Positions 1 through 15,971 of a stretch of DNA of 64,000 bases are shown piece by piece. A program made the position numbers and the translations under genes. Source of the stretch: Emiliania huxleyi CCMP1516. Taxonomy: Eukaryota; Haptophyta; Isochrysidales; Noelaerhabdaceae. Location of the stretch: NCBI RefSeq assembly GCF_000372725.1, contig NW_005201192.1, forward strand, positions 1,021,112-1,085,111, in the 5' to 3' direction. Position 1 is the stretch's first letter; every line of letters begins with the position of its first letter. The notes below the pieces were generated by a model. The model did not search any database. It saw nothing but the letters and a program-made list of their open reading frames with translations, and was not told where the DNA came from.

Positions 1-4
1 TGCG

Positions 5-1531
5 ATGGCCCGCTTCCTCTTCCGCTTTGTGACGCCGGAGCACTGTCGCCCACGGCGGCTCGTCGAGCGCAGCAGTGGTGACCGCGTCTACGCGGATCCC
101 TACTCGGGCGATGTGCTGCTCGAGCTCTGTGGCGCCATCCAGGCTCGGGACCCCTCGGCCATCGCTTTTGCGCTCAAGCTGTACTGGGACGATACAAATC
201 TCACCAAGAACGGCGAGCGCTCGGCTTGCCCCGTGTCCGTCACCAGCCTGGCTCTTCCACTGGAGCAAGCCCGGCAGCCTTCCAATGGAATGCTCCTCTC
301 GTACCTGTCCAAGGTGCCTGACCGAGCCATGCTTGAGGTGTCTGACGCGCGCAAGACAACTGTGCGCAAGCTGCTGTTTCGCGCGCAGATGCGACACTTG
401 TTCAGTGGCATGCGAGACAGGAGCATGATCTCCCTGGTTGGTACCACCGCTGTTGGCGCGCACGGCCAGGCTGAGCGCATCTACCCCGTGGTGCTCGGGC
501 TGTCGCTCGACTACCCAAAGATTGCGCAGGTGACGCAGACGCTGCAGAACCAGGCGTGCTGGATGTGCTACGCCAGGAAGGGGCCGGGGTTCTGGTCACA
601 CGAGAGCTTTGACCTGCGGAGCAACGCCACCCAGCGTGCGCACATCGGTCGGGCATGGGCTCTCCACCCGCACTCGGCGGCAGCGCGCGCGGACCACACC
701 CGGCCTCTCGGGCTCCACCCTGATCCCAACCCGGCCTTTGAGGTGGTGGGCCTGGACGTCTTCCAGGGCACGGCCATCCCGCTGATGCACTTTTGCGAGC
801 ACGGCACTGGCCAGAAGCTGATGGAGTGCACCTTCCAGCTGATGCAGAGCAGCCTCTCCTCCCGTGACTTCAAGGCGTTGGGCAAGCAGATCGATGCCTG
901 GATCACGGCGCGCGTCGTCCCGCTGCACATGACCAAATGCGCATTTTCGCGAGGCATCTCGCATTACCTGTACGGAGCCTACATCAATCCACTCGACCCA
1001 TGGGAGGGAACTGTCAAGTTCGGCCAGATTGCCTCTGCCGACACGCTGAGAGACATCCTCCGCTTCTGGCGACTGCTCCTCGTCGACATCTCCCCCGGCT
1101 GCCCCCAGCTGCTCGAGCTCTTCACCGTCTACTTTGAGTGGTTGGAGCTCATGTACCGCAGAGCTCACACTGACGGGAGCCTGCGATACGCTTCAGATTT
1201 GAACGAGCAGTGGCAGGACCTGGCCATCTCCCTCTTTGGCAAGGAGCACTTTGAGGACTCCATTAAGTTCCACGCTGCCGGTGCGCACCTTGCCGACTGG
1301 ACGACCGGGCGAGGGAGCCTGCTCTACTACAACGACGCGTACGGCGAGCTCCTCAACAAGAGCAATGCCAAGGAGCCGTGGAGACGCACCAACTACCACC
1401 GTGGCCCTCACGGTGCCGAGGAGCAGATGACGACGGTGGTCAGTCGGACCGACCTGCTCTGCGTACACAGACGACATTGCCACCACGGCGCACGCTTCCT
1501 ATCTAAAGAGAAGCACACCGAGCGCACGTAA
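5..1531 (+). CDS. Transposon-like ORF, 5' end cut by window
   Basis: The ORF is 508 residues and begins at the window edge, so the true start may lie upstream. The middle segment (GLDVFQGTAIPLMHF, about residue 250) and the C-terminal segment (DAYGELLNKSNAKEPWRRTNYHRG read in two parts around residue 445) recall the second half of large CACTA/Plavaka-type transposase proteins, in which a conserved E-rich stretch and a YRRTN-like motif follow the catalytic core. I see no complete DDE triad here, so this is probably the 3' part of a larger element protein. It is intronless, unlike most neighbours, which fits a mobile element. The family is an inference from motif resemblance. Confidence 0.45.
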   Translation: MARFLFRFVTPEHCRPRRLVERSSGDRVYADPYSGDVLLELCGAIQARDPSAIAFALKLYWDDTNLTKNGERSACPVSVTSLALPLEQARQPSNGMLLSYLSKVPDRAMLEVSDARKTTVRKLLFRAQMRHLFSGMRDRSMISLVGTTAVGAHGQAERIYPVVLGLSLDYPKIAQVTQTLQNQACWMCYARKGPGFWSHESFDLRSNATQRAHIGRAWALHPHSAAARADHTRPLGLHPDPNPAFEVVGLDVFQGTAIPLMHFCEHGTGQKLMECTFQLMQSSLSSRDFKALGKQIDAWITARVVPLHMTKCAFSRGISHYLYGAYINPLDPWEGTVKFGQIASADTLRDILRFWRLLLVDISPGCPQLLELFTVYFEWLELMYRRAHTDGSLRYASDLNEQWQDLAISLFGKEHFEDSIKFHAAGAHLADWTTGRGSLLYYNDAYGELLNKSNAKEPWRRTNYHRGPHGAEEQMTTVVSRTDLLCVHRRHCHHGARFLSKEKHTERT

Positions 1532-1664
1532 ACGGCAAGGCAGAAGACACGGACGCTCGTAAACAGCAAGGGCCAAGGCACCTAGGCAGAAGACACGCCC
1601 GCGCGTCACACCGCCTGCACACCGCAAAGAGCAGATAAGAGTAGCCGTCGCCGCGTGCGCCATC

Positions 1665-1950
1665 GTGGTGGATGGGTTGGGAGCAAGGGGGCGGAAGTGG
1701 CCAGTGCGGTAGATCGGTTAGTCGGGGCGCGAGAGGTGGCCTGTGAGCCATCCGGCTTACATTTACCCTGCGTTGTTGAGCCAGGACTCAACATACTCGT
1801 TCTGTTGCCGTCCCAAACTGTCATTCCCCTTTCTCCCGGCCGGGGCGGGGCGCGCGCGGGGGCGGCGGGTGTGCGGCGAGTGTGCGGGATGTCTGTGGGC
1901 CCGAGAGCGATATGCCATGTCCGCCTTGCGTTGTTTCATCGAAGGCTAAG
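1665..1950 (+). repeat. Upstream module, copy A (inverted match at 38519-38835)
   Basis: This stretch lies directly upstream of the gene starting at 2032. Several blocks of it recur in inverted orientation at 38519-38835, directly upstream of the minus-strand gene starting at 38427: the block around GGATGGGTTGGGAGC, the block CAAACTGTCATTCCCC and the block CCCGAGAGCGATATGCCATG. Relative to each gene the module has the same orientation, and both copies end near GGCTAAGCTC shortly before the start codon. It may be a mobile promoter-bearing repeat, a solo-LTR-like sequence, or a duplicated 5' region. Confidence 0.75.
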
Positions 1951-2031
1951 CTCAAAAGAAATCAACAAGCCGAAAAAAGTCTCGCCGCAGAAGCGCACTT
2001 CGCTCGGGTCGGCATCTCCGCCGTGCACGTG

Positions 2032-6320
<4,289 letters not shown>

Positions 6321-6545
6321 GACGCCTCTCACTTTCATCCGGCTTTTCTGCCTTTTCTCCGTTGCGCGCGACTCGTGGCGGGGCGGGGGGGCGGCGGCGT
6401 GGTCGGGGTCGGAGAGAGGCAGAGAGCGCGCGCTTTTTTCTGCTGGGGAGAGGATGGATGGAGAGGTGTTCATACTGTGATACGCGCAGCATGGGTGGTG
6501 AACACTGAACAAAATTCTCAACTGCAGATGTCCTCAGGTGTTTTT

Positions 6546-8951
6546 TCATTCCGCCACAACGCAGAGCCGCGCAAGCGAGGCGTCGCTGCAACCGCAGACG
6601 TCGGCGCCGGCCGCCCTGAGCGCGCGAATGTGCTGCAGCGCCTCCGCTGTGATGGGCTCGCCCGGGAAGAAGACGGGGATGCCCGGGGGGTAGGAGCAGA
6701 CTAGCTCTGCGCTCAATCGCCCCACCGCCTCGCGCGCGTCGACCAGCTCCGACGGTGCGAAGAAGGCTTCGCGGGGCGTCAAACCCCGGCCGTCGGCGAC
6801 GGCGGCAGGCAAGGGCAGCCACACCGGCGCCGGTGCCGCTGGTGCCGCTTCTGAGGCCGAGGCCGCCGGGGCTGAGGCTGCGTCGTCTGCGGCGGCGGCG
6901 AAGGGCGCGGCGTCGGCGTCGGCGGTGACGTCTCGCAGCGCCTTGGGGAGCGGTTTGGGGGAGGGGTGAAGGAGGAGTGGAACGGCGTGCCGCTGGAGAG
7001 TGTGGCGTGGTGGTTGCGCTGCCGCCTCGACGAGCAGGTCGACATCGCCCTGCGTGGTGCCCAAGCTGAAGGCGAAGGTCAAGTGCCGCAGCTCGGGCAG
7101 CTCGCAGTACACACCGTGCCGCTCGATGAGCGCCTCGTCGAGGTCGAACCCCGACCCGGCGTCGTCGCACCGCACAACCACGCGCAGCGGGTCCGTCTCC
7201 ACCCCGCCGCCGGCCGCGCCCCCCCCTGGCAGCGCGAAGACACGCACGCCTGGCAGCTGCGAGAGGCGGCGGCGCGCCTGCTGCGCCAACGCTATGGCAG
7301 CGGCCGTGTCCCTGCGCGCGTCCGCGTCCGCATACTGCCACCGCGCGGCGTCGAGGGAGGCCAGCAGCAAGTACGATGGGCTGCTGCTCTGCACCAGCTC
7401 GAGTGCCTGAGGGACGACACCTAAGAAACGTCTCGGACGTGTCGAGGAAATGTCTCGGAAGTGTCACCTCGAGCGCGCGAGGGGCGGCGCCGTGCGGCAG
7501 CGGGCAGTCGGCGGAGATGTGAAGCATTGCAGCCTGCGTCATCGCGCCGAGCGTCTTGTGGCTGCTCTGGATGACGAGGTCGGCGCCGCGCGACAAGGCG
7601 GGGCGCGGCAGCCCCGGTGCCATCCCCAAGTGCGAGCCATGCGCCTCGTCGACGATGAGGGGCACGCCTAACGGGGTCCCGGCGACGAGCCGGTGGGTTC
7701 GGGTACTATGGGGTAGGGGAGGGCGGGTTCGGGTACTATGGGGTAGGGGAGGGTGGCGCACGCCTAAGGGTCACGGCGACGAGTCTTGCGCACCACGACA
7801 CACGGGGTCCTCTCGCCGGCGATGAGGGGCACGCCGGCGGCGCGGCAGAGCCGGCTCGCGGCCTCCACGTCGGAGAGCACCCCGTGGTAGGTTGGCGAGA
7901 CGAGGAGCACCGCCGCGATCTCGCCGCCGTGCCGCTCGAGCAGCGACGGCAACGACGCGCCGACGTCAGCGTCGAGGACCAGCTGCTGCGCCGCGTCCCA
8001 CCGAGAGTCGAGCCACACGGGCGCGGCGCCGGAGGTGACAAGGGCGTGCAACGCCGACTTGTGCGCGTTGCGCGGAATCACTACCTTGGGGGCAGGCGCG
8101 CCTCCGCCTCCGCCCCCGCCCCCGCCCCCGCCTCCGCCCCCGCCTCCACCTCCACCTTGCCGAGCTGAGAGGAAGTGCTGGACGCACGCGATGACCTACC
8201 AGACATGAAGGGGCATTCGTGGACGCGCCCTGGACACCGCTTCGAGGCCGCGAGACGAGGGTCATGCCGCCGCGAGGATGCCGCCCGTGGAGCCTATCGG
8301 ACATGTCTCGGACACGTCATGGACAAGTCCTGGGTGCACCGCAAAACCTCCGCCCGTGGAGCCGTTGATGAGGAAGTGGGTGCTACGGGCGCCAAAGGCC
8401 TCGCTCGCCAGCTGCTGTGCCTCGTGGATCGGGCCCTCCGCCGAGAAGAGGTTGTCCAGCTCCGGAAGCTCCGGCAAGTCGGACCGCAGCGGAGCTGTTC
8501 GGCCGGCGGCACCGCCCAGGACCGCCTCTCGCAGCGGCGCCGGCGCGCCCTCGCCCATCTTGTGGCCAGGGAAGAAGAAGGGCGCGCGGACGGACTGGGA
8601 GGCCCGCTGTATCGCGTCGATGAGCGGCGTGTCTGACTGTGAGAGCATGCGTCCAGTCTCTGAGTCGGTTTGCTGTTGTCGTTGCTGCTGCTGTTGCTGC
8701 TGCTGCTGCTCCTGCTGCTGCACGACACCGCTCAGCAGGGTCGTGCGACTCCTTGTCGACAACGCCGCAGCGTGCCAGCCGGAAAGCACGGACAGCAACA
8801 TCATCGGGCCTGGCCCGAGGGCGAGGTAGGGAGCCGCGAGCACCCAAGCCGGAAAACCGCCCGCGCTGCTGGCCCGCTCATTCACATAAACGCACAACTC
8901 CGGACCCAAGACGCACAAGCACAGACAGTCGAGAAGGGGGAGAGACAGCAA
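6546..8951 (-). CDS. Orn/Lys/Arg decarboxylase, PLP-dependent (fold type I)
   Basis: Decarboxylates a basic amino acid, feeding polyamine or cadaverine synthesis. The N-terminus is variable with a Gln run; the start is uncertain (M at 8951, or MMLLSVLSGW at 8804, which looks like a targeting peptide). Conserved blocks follow: SQSVRAPFFFPGHKMGEGAP, STHFLINGSTGG, PRNAHKSALHAL, VLLVSPTYHGVLSD, GVPLIVDEAHGSHLG and QSSHKTLGAMTQAAMLH, whose SxHK lysine is the PLP site. The C-terminal part has SSPSYLLLASLDAAR, a region like the family's small domain, and YPPGIPVFFPGE. The protein matches the arginine/lysine decarboxylase major-domain family in order; substrate cannot be told. Introns lie at 8294-8362 (in frame) and about 7668-7834, and a further one near 8100-8165 and 7400-7490. 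Two of them duplicate the following exon start. Confidence 0.9.
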
Positions 8952-9330
8952 CGACAGTCAGAAGTCAGCGCTGGGTCCCAGGAAGGCGAATGCGATGACG
9001 GCCTCTAGTGTGAGCTCTAGCTAGTGAGCTCATACGCACGCCGGCAGATCGCGACTATATACAGCTAGTTAAGAGCCGACCGACCCTCGCGTCCGGTGCT
9101 CACCGACGGCCGGGCGGGCCGCCCGCCCACGCGCCGCCTACGCGCAGCGCGTGCGCCGCAAACTCGCCCGCCGACAGCGCTGGCCAGTCTCCATCGGCCG
9201 TCGCGAGAGGCCTGCCCGGCTGTCGCCGCGGGGCCCCCACGAACACCACGCGTCGGATGCGGTGCCGCGCGAACTCGCGCGCAAAGTGCACGCCCCACGC
9301 CCGCCGCAGCGTCGTAGCGAAGTTCACAGT
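8905..9330. repeat. Segmental duplicate, copy 1 (second copy 50664-51090)
   Basis: About 425 bp match the direct-orientation copy at 50664-51090, including the strings CCCAGGAAGGCGAATGCGA and AGCTCTAGCTAGTGAGCTCA and a minus-strand reading ATTLRRAWGVHFAREFARHR. The match stops at CGTAGCGAAGT (9330 and 51090). Only copy 2 continues upstream into the longer ORF, so copy 1 is a truncated duplicate. The encoded peptide resembles a domain of retroelement-associated proteins in algal genomes (inference). Confidence 0.85.
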
Positions 9331-9497
9331 CTGCTCTGCGATGGTCGAGATATTTGGCGAGCACTTTGGCGCGGCCGGAAAAGGCCCATTCGAGGCGCCT
9401 GTGACGGAGGCCCGTGCGCGTCGCGGCACTGGTAGTGCCGATGGCTTGTGTGCTGTCCGACGACGAAGACAACGGAGCGCCTCCGCACCGCTCCGGT

Positions 9498-9887
9498 GTC
9501 TCGACCAGTGCTCGAACTTTACCGGTATGAGACCGGTATTTGGTGATATTTTGATTAACTTTGAAGTGGTATGGTATAGTGGTATGCGAAAGTGGTAGGC
9601 GTAAGTGTTGATTAGTGTAGCGGCTGTGGGTGTGGTCCCAGGTGCCAGGAGGCGAAGCCATGCAAAAGTGCGGGTATTACCCGGGTATACCCGGATTTTT
9701 ACAGGTATACCCGCAAAATACCGGGTATTTTGCCAATTTCGCCGATTTAGCCGCAAAAATGCACTCGGACTCGCTTTTGGTTTCCGTGAGGCAGGTGGTA
9801 TCCCATACCACTTTTTGATTAGTGCAGGCCTAGGGTTTGATTAGCCAAAAACTCCCATACCGGTAAAGTTCGAGCACTGGTCTCGAC
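9498..9887. mobile_element. hAT-type MITE with 8-bp target duplication
   Basis: The element spans 9506-9879 (374 bp). It has perfect 24-bp terminal inverted repeats starting CAGTGCTCGAACTTTACC (9506-9529 and 9856-9879). It is flanked by the 8-bp direct repeat GTCTCGAC at 9498-9505 and 9880-9887. CAGTG ends with an 8-bp duplication close to nTCTAGAn are diagnostic of hAT transposons. The interior is AT-rich for this window, full of GGTATACCCG-like short palindromes, and has no transposase ORF, so it is non-autonomous. Perfect ends suggest recent insertion. Confidence 0.93.
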
Positions 9888-9889
9888 TG

Positions 9890-10705
9890 ACTGCCATCGC
9901 GTCCCCGTGCTCCGTGCAAGCTGAGCATTGCCGAGCATTGTCTGGAAAGAGCGTGGGCGGCGCTGGCGCCACCGTCTTCTCCTCTCCCTTCTTGTACTCG
10001 TCCGTGTACTTGAAGTAGCGCCACTGGTAGACGCGAGAGTCGGCTGGCAGCTCGTACTCTTGATAGCCGCCCGCCTCAGTCAGCTTCCAGTTTGGAGGGA
10101 GATGAGCAGCGAGTCGCCAAGCCAGGCCGGCAGGCTGCTCGACGGCGAGGAGAGGGTCGCCGCGAAGGAAGCCCAGCCGCGCACCTGCGGGACGTGTCAT
10201 GGAGGGGACGTGTCGCGGACATGTCATGGAGGGGACGTGTCATGGAGGAAGCCCGGCCGCGCACCTGCGGGACGTGTCGCGGACATGTCGCGGACACGCC
10301 GGGGACACGAGAGGGGGGGGGGCTCGCACGTCTGCCGCCGCCTCGCTGCCCGGCAGGAGCGTGCGCGCCGCCTCCTCGGAGCCGCGCACGAGCCTCGAGG
10401 AGGCGTAGAACTTGCCGACCACCCCGCCCATAAAGTCGCGCGCCGGGAAGTACCAGCCGAGACTCACCGTCGCACTCGCCGTACCGTGCGGCGGGACGAC
10501 TAGCCGCACCACCGCACCGCCATGCGAGCCTCCCATCGCGCCGTCGAGGCGCCCCGCCTCTGCAAAGGATCGCCACAGGGCGACGAGCGAACCGGCGGTG
10601 TGCCAAAGGAGACTTCCGCCGCCGCAGCGCCGCCCTCGCCCGCGCCGCAGAGCGAAAGCTTCCCGGCGGACGCGTGGGTACCAATGGGGAGGGCTGCGTG
10701 CTTAG
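9890..10705 (-). pseudogene. GH116/GBA2-like N-terminal domain fragment
   Basis: On the minus strand, an exon at about 10700-10380 reads PPVRSLVALWRSFAEAGRLD, then VVRLVVPPHGTASATVSLGW, YFPARDFMGGVVGKFYASS, which resembles the beta-sandwich N-terminal domain of glucosylceramidases of the GBA2 type (SLGW.FPNRDFMG). A further exon (about 10170-9920) reads LPPNWKLTEAGGYQEYELPA and VYQWRYFKYTDEYKKGEE. They are separated by a repeat-rich intron (GGACGTGTC, GGACATGTC units, 10190-10310). No catalytic domain is visible, and the hAT MITE lies just downstream. It may be a broken gene or the 3' part of one with unrecognised exons. Confidence 0.4.
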
Positions 10706-11909
10706 ACAGTTAGGGCTGTCCGGCCCCTGTCGGAAAATCAAAATGCTCTCTCCACCCTTTTTTGCCTTCATGGCTGTTGGCTCTCTGGAGGCTAGGTCTG
10801 TACTTGACTGCGCGTGATTTTCTCCCTCTTCGCTCTCCGTTCTCCGTATATGACACATAGAAATCATTGGTTTTGGCTTTTTATAGAGATCTTGAGTCTT
10901 GTGTGTTGTGTCCCCCCATGCGCATCATTGCTCCTGGTTCAACCTCGGTGGTTCGCGTCAGACCGGTCCTGGGGCCTGCATGCGCCAGCCGCAGCGGTTA
11001 GAAACCAGTCCCCTGAAGAGGCGTGCGGAAGCGGGGCCACACGCTCACTTCCCCTGGTGCGCGACACCTCACTCCATTCGATCAGCCTACTTCTGGGGAC
11101 CCACTTCTGGGGCGCGCACAAAGGAACGTCTTGCGCCTTTCCTTGAACAGACGGCGCTGCTCTTTGCGATGTTGCCGGCGGGCCATCGTTGACGATCCAA
11201 CGCACTTGGATCGGGCCCCGCTCCCCGCTTTTCCTGTACCTGGACTGTCCGGGTCAGGAGGGTGAGAGTATTGGGTGGGCGAGGGCAGTACATCTGGTGG
11301 GTGGGGATTGAGGGACAGCAAGAGGGCTGATTGGGGGGTCAATGGGCGCGCGGGCGGCGCTTCGTGGTCCTGGGCGAGCAGGGGCAGTGGTTAGGAGTCT
11401 TGGGCCTGGAGAGATGAGGATTGTCGAGATGTCATGCGAGAGCGGTAGGTGGGCGAAGGTAGCGCAGCTGGAGAGTGGTGTCCGAGGGACAATGATGAGT
11501 TGTCAGTTGGGGCGCGAGACGCGCGGGACAGTGTCGGAGGCGGCCAGTGAGGTAGGGTTGGCTTTGAGCAGTGCAGCGAGTGTGGTCAAGCGTGGGAGCG
11601 GCGCGCCAGCACCGGATTTTTTTGCTGTGCGAGTCGAGTTCGTGGCCGGTGCGCGGGAACCTGGCTGAAAACCCGCGCATCCGGCCGGTTGTGCGACCGA
11701 GGTCGCCGATTGTACGACCGAGGTCGCAGAGCCTTGGCGACGCGACGCGCACGTCGCCAAGGAGTTCGTAAAATGTCCGAGGTTTTTTTTTGCTGCACGC
11801 CCTGTCAACCGCACTCCGCAGAGACGAGTGGAGAGCGTCGTGTTTTGCCTTTGTGCTTTGAGCAAGACTGAACCGTTTTTTTGATGACAGAAACTGCGCG
11901 TAACGCCTC
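10706..11909. other. No recognisable gene
   Basis: I see no protein family in this stretch. It contains a short tandem repeat of CGACCGAGGTCGC units (about 11695-11730) and several T runs. Confidence 0.5.
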
Positions 11910-13827
11910 TCACGAGGTGAGCAGAGCGCTCTTGACGGCCTCCTCCTCCCCTCCCATGTCCAGCCGCTCCACCGGCCGATGCCACTCGTCCGGGACTCGC
12001 GATTGGCCGTCCATCCAGCCGTCGGTCCGCGAGCCGACATCGTGCCGCACCGCCTCGCACCTACGCTCGGGTCATCTCGGGTGATCACGGGTGAGCTCAG
12101 CCGACATCGTGCCGCACCGCCTCGCACCGCCGGCTGAGCGCGCGCACGGCGGTCAGCTCCTCCTCGAGGCGGGCCTACCCACAGCGCTGGTGTGCGTCTG
12201 CTGCCCGCAACGGACCGTCTGTGCGGCTCCCGGGGGCGTGCCAGCTCGGTGAAGAGCACGCGATGCCAGACCTCGGGCAGCAACGAGCGGAGCAGCGACT
12301 GGTCGCGGATCCGCTTCGTCTCGGCCTCGAGGGCGATCTCGAGCTGGTCCGCCGTCTCGCTCACCGCCTAGGGCAGCAGGTAGGCGGGGTGGGCAGCAGG
12401 TAGGCGGGGAGGGCAGCAGGTAGGCGGGGAGGGCAGCAGGTAGGCGGGGAGGGCAGCAGGTAGGCGGGGAGGGCAGCAGGTAGGCGGGGAGGGCAGCAGG
12501 TAGGCGGGGAGGGCAGCAGGTAGGCGGGGAGGGCAGCAGGTAGGCGGGGAGGGCAGCAGGTAGGCGGGGAGGGCAGCAGGTAGGCGGGGAGGGCAGCAGG
12601 TAGGCGGGGAGGGCAGGAAGTAGGCGGGGAGGGCAGCAGGGAGGCGGGGAGGGCAGGAAGTACCTCGACGAGCGGGATCGCGTCCTCGGTCGTCACCACC
12701 TTGGCCGAGGAGGCGAGCGGCGCCAGCTGCGCGTGCAGCGCGGCGATGCGGCCGAGCCGGAGCCAGATGATCGCGACGTAGTCCAGGTCGGAGAGCACCA
12801 CCCCGAAGGAGGCGCTCATCTCGCGCTTCGCCGCCATCTCGTCGCGCGCGTCGCCCGGACCGGACTCGGGCAGCGCCCGCCGAGAGGTGCGGCGCCGCTC
12901 TCGGTCGATCTCCTGGTAGGAGCGCACCCGCTTGCCGTCGGCGGCGACGTTCCGGTACGCCTTGCCAATGGCGCCTAGAGCCACGCCCTCTGGTGCTGAA
13001 GACACGCCGTCCGCAGAGTGTCGCCGGCAGCCGTGCCGATGGCGCCGCTCTGCAGCCGCTTGCTCTCGTGCGCGTGCACCACCTGCCGAGAGAGAGAGAG
13101 AGTCACAGGTGGGGGTGAAGAAGCAGAGGCACTGAGAGAGGAGTGGGGTGGGAAGACCACCTCGAGCAGGGAGACGACCGGCCGCAGAGACTCTGGCTGC
13201 AGGAAGAGAGAGCGGTGGATTGCGGTGGGCAGCCGCCTCTCCACTCGCGCCAGCGCGTTGAGCAGCCACGAGGGCGTGTCCTGCGGGAGGTGTGGAGGAA
13301 GAGAGGCGTGAAGAAGAGGTGTGCGCGCGAAGCTGTCGGGAGACTGGAGAGGTGTGAAGAGAGGCACGCGCCTCGAGTAGGCAGGTCAGGGCGACACTCC
13401 ACAACGTGAGAGGCCACGCCGCGTGCAGCGTGAGCAGCACAAACTGGGCGGGCGAGACCGACAGCGTGGTCCGCAGCCGCCACGCCTGCAGCACGTACAC
13501 AAAGGAGCCAACGTACATGTACATGCCTCCGATGGCAAAGAGGCAGGCGGCCGCGAGCGGCGGCCGGCCCTCTCCCTTACGGTACTGCACCATCGCGGCG
13601 CCCGCCACGGTGGCGATAATAGCGTTGCGGTGGTAGCTGAGGAATGTGTTGTCCGCGTTGAGCCGCAGCGACCAGCGTGCGATCTTTGAGGCCGTCTCTG
13701 CACTGTTGATTGAGGGCGGCGATGGCGCACGGGAGCAGTAGTTGCACCGCAGCGGGAGAGCTGGCCTGAGCGGGCGGGAGAGCCGGCCTGCCCTCTGCAG
13801 CGATAGAACGCGGAGCATCGGCAGCAC
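11910..13827 (-). CDS. DUF202-like membrane protein with predicted mitochondrial presequence
   Basis: The N-terminus is basic and Ser/Arg-rich (MLPMLRVLSLQRAGRLSRPL), consistent with organelle import. Next comes ARWSLRLNADNTFLSYHRNA, IIATVAGAAMVQYRKGEG, then two hydrophobic segments (LAAACLFAIGGMYMYVGSFV and the Trp/Leu-rich stretch ending LWS), a layout like the small DUF202/YidH membrane family. Later exons encode DTPSWLLNALARVERRL, VVHAHESKRLQSGAIGTAAG, a conserved-looking block SASFGVVLSDLDYVAIIWLR, then SETADQLEIALEAETKRIRD and CEAVRHDVGSRTDGW, ending at 11910. Introns include a 20-bp minisatellite (12365-12665) and a 67-nt intron (12061-12127) with a perfect 30-bp boundary duplication. 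The function of the C-terminal half is unknown. Confidence 0.6.
12365..12665. repeat. 20-bp minisatellite forming an intron
   Basis: About fifteen nearly identical units of GGGCAGCAGGTAGGCGGGGA. On the minus strand this fills the intron between the exons ending IPLVEV and starting AVSETADQ. Each unit carries a pyrimidine-rich CTG/CAG-like end and a GT-bearing segment, so units could act as alternative splice sites. Confidence 0.9.
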
Positions 13828-15177
13828 AAGACGACAGATCGCCAGGCTCGAAGGGCGCGTAGTCGTCCCCCCGCCCGCCCTTTCGGTTTTGACGTGCCAC
13901 CCGCTGGCGAGGTACTCCCACGCCTCTCGGGGTTTTTGTCTGGCCGAGTCAACCCGAGAGGCGTGTCTCGCCTCGTCAAGTCTGTGGGACGGCCGAGCCT
14001 CGTTTCAAGGGGCGCGTGCGTGCGTCCCCTCTCGACTACGTTTGTTCACAGCCGGCGCGCGCGCCGGCGACGAATATGCGCGACTCGCCGCCGCGGCTCC
14101 GGGCCTCCAACGGCACGACCTACGCCCAACCACCGAGAGGCGCGCCGTCACACCACTCGCACAGCCTGCAGCGCGGCGCTGCGCCAGAGCTCGAGAGGGC
14201 CCGAGAAGGGTCCCAGATCTCCAGTAGCACACAATAGCACACGTAGCCACGCATACCCAACCATCCCCTGTCACCCCAGAGCAGATCCCCCCAGGCGGTG
14301 AGGTCCTTTCTGGTGCTTGAAGCTCACCCTCGTCCCCTGCCGCAGGCCCTCGGCAGCCGTCCTGGCGCGCGCCAGGGCATGTACCGAGCGACCCCAGTCC
14401 GCTCTGGCGCGCGCGTTCGGCGCCGATTGGTGCCCTAGTCGGACCGTGCAACGGACGCGCGCTCTGCGCGCCTCACACGCACTTGCCCAGAGCTCTGCGC
14501 AGAGGCAGAGAGAGAGCGCGCCCTCCCCCCGGGCTGCTGCTGGCGCGCCACGCGCGTGCGATCCCTCTCTCGCAGTCGGTGTTCGCCGGGCGAGTTTTAG
14601 AGCTAAAATACATGTACATCACAAGACGCACACGCTGCTGTGGTCACCGACGGTCGTGTCCACATGCGCGCAATGGCGCAATGGTGGGCAGCGCCAACGC
14701 GCAGGACCATGTTTGCGCGCGACATGCACGCACGGGTGCGCAGGCAGGCGAGGCCATGCCAAAGACTGCCCTGGGAGTCGCGCGCGCGCGTCTCCAGCCG
14801 ACCGGTACGGCGGCAAGAGCTTGACGGCTGTCGTGCCCGCAGCACGACAGCCGTCAAGCCGCGCAGTCGGGTGGACGCGTCGCGTCGGACTTTTTGCCAC
14901 CACCTCCACGAGTCTGTCCAGTGCACCCACTGGCCAGATGCCGGGCCTCGGAGGCTGAATCGAGCGCCGAGTCAGGCCGACCTGGCACTGCTGAGGCAGG
15001 TCACGCCTGCTGGGGCGAGCCTCGGCGAGACTGCGTCAGCTGTTCCCACAGCAGGCTGGAAGTACCTCGCCAGGCCACCCGCAAGATCCGGTGAGGGAGA
15101 GAGGTGGTACCCGGTCAGTCAGCGCGCTCCGGTCAGGTCGATAGAGTATGTATACTACAACTTAGAACCGCGTCTAG

Positions 15178-15971
<794 letters not shown>

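Noticed and set aside
14594..14605. GTTTTAGAGCTA, identical to the start of a Cas9 repeat/guide scaffold
   Set aside because: Only 12 bases match, there is no second repeat, spacer or scaffold continuation, and the setting is eukaryotic. Chance match.
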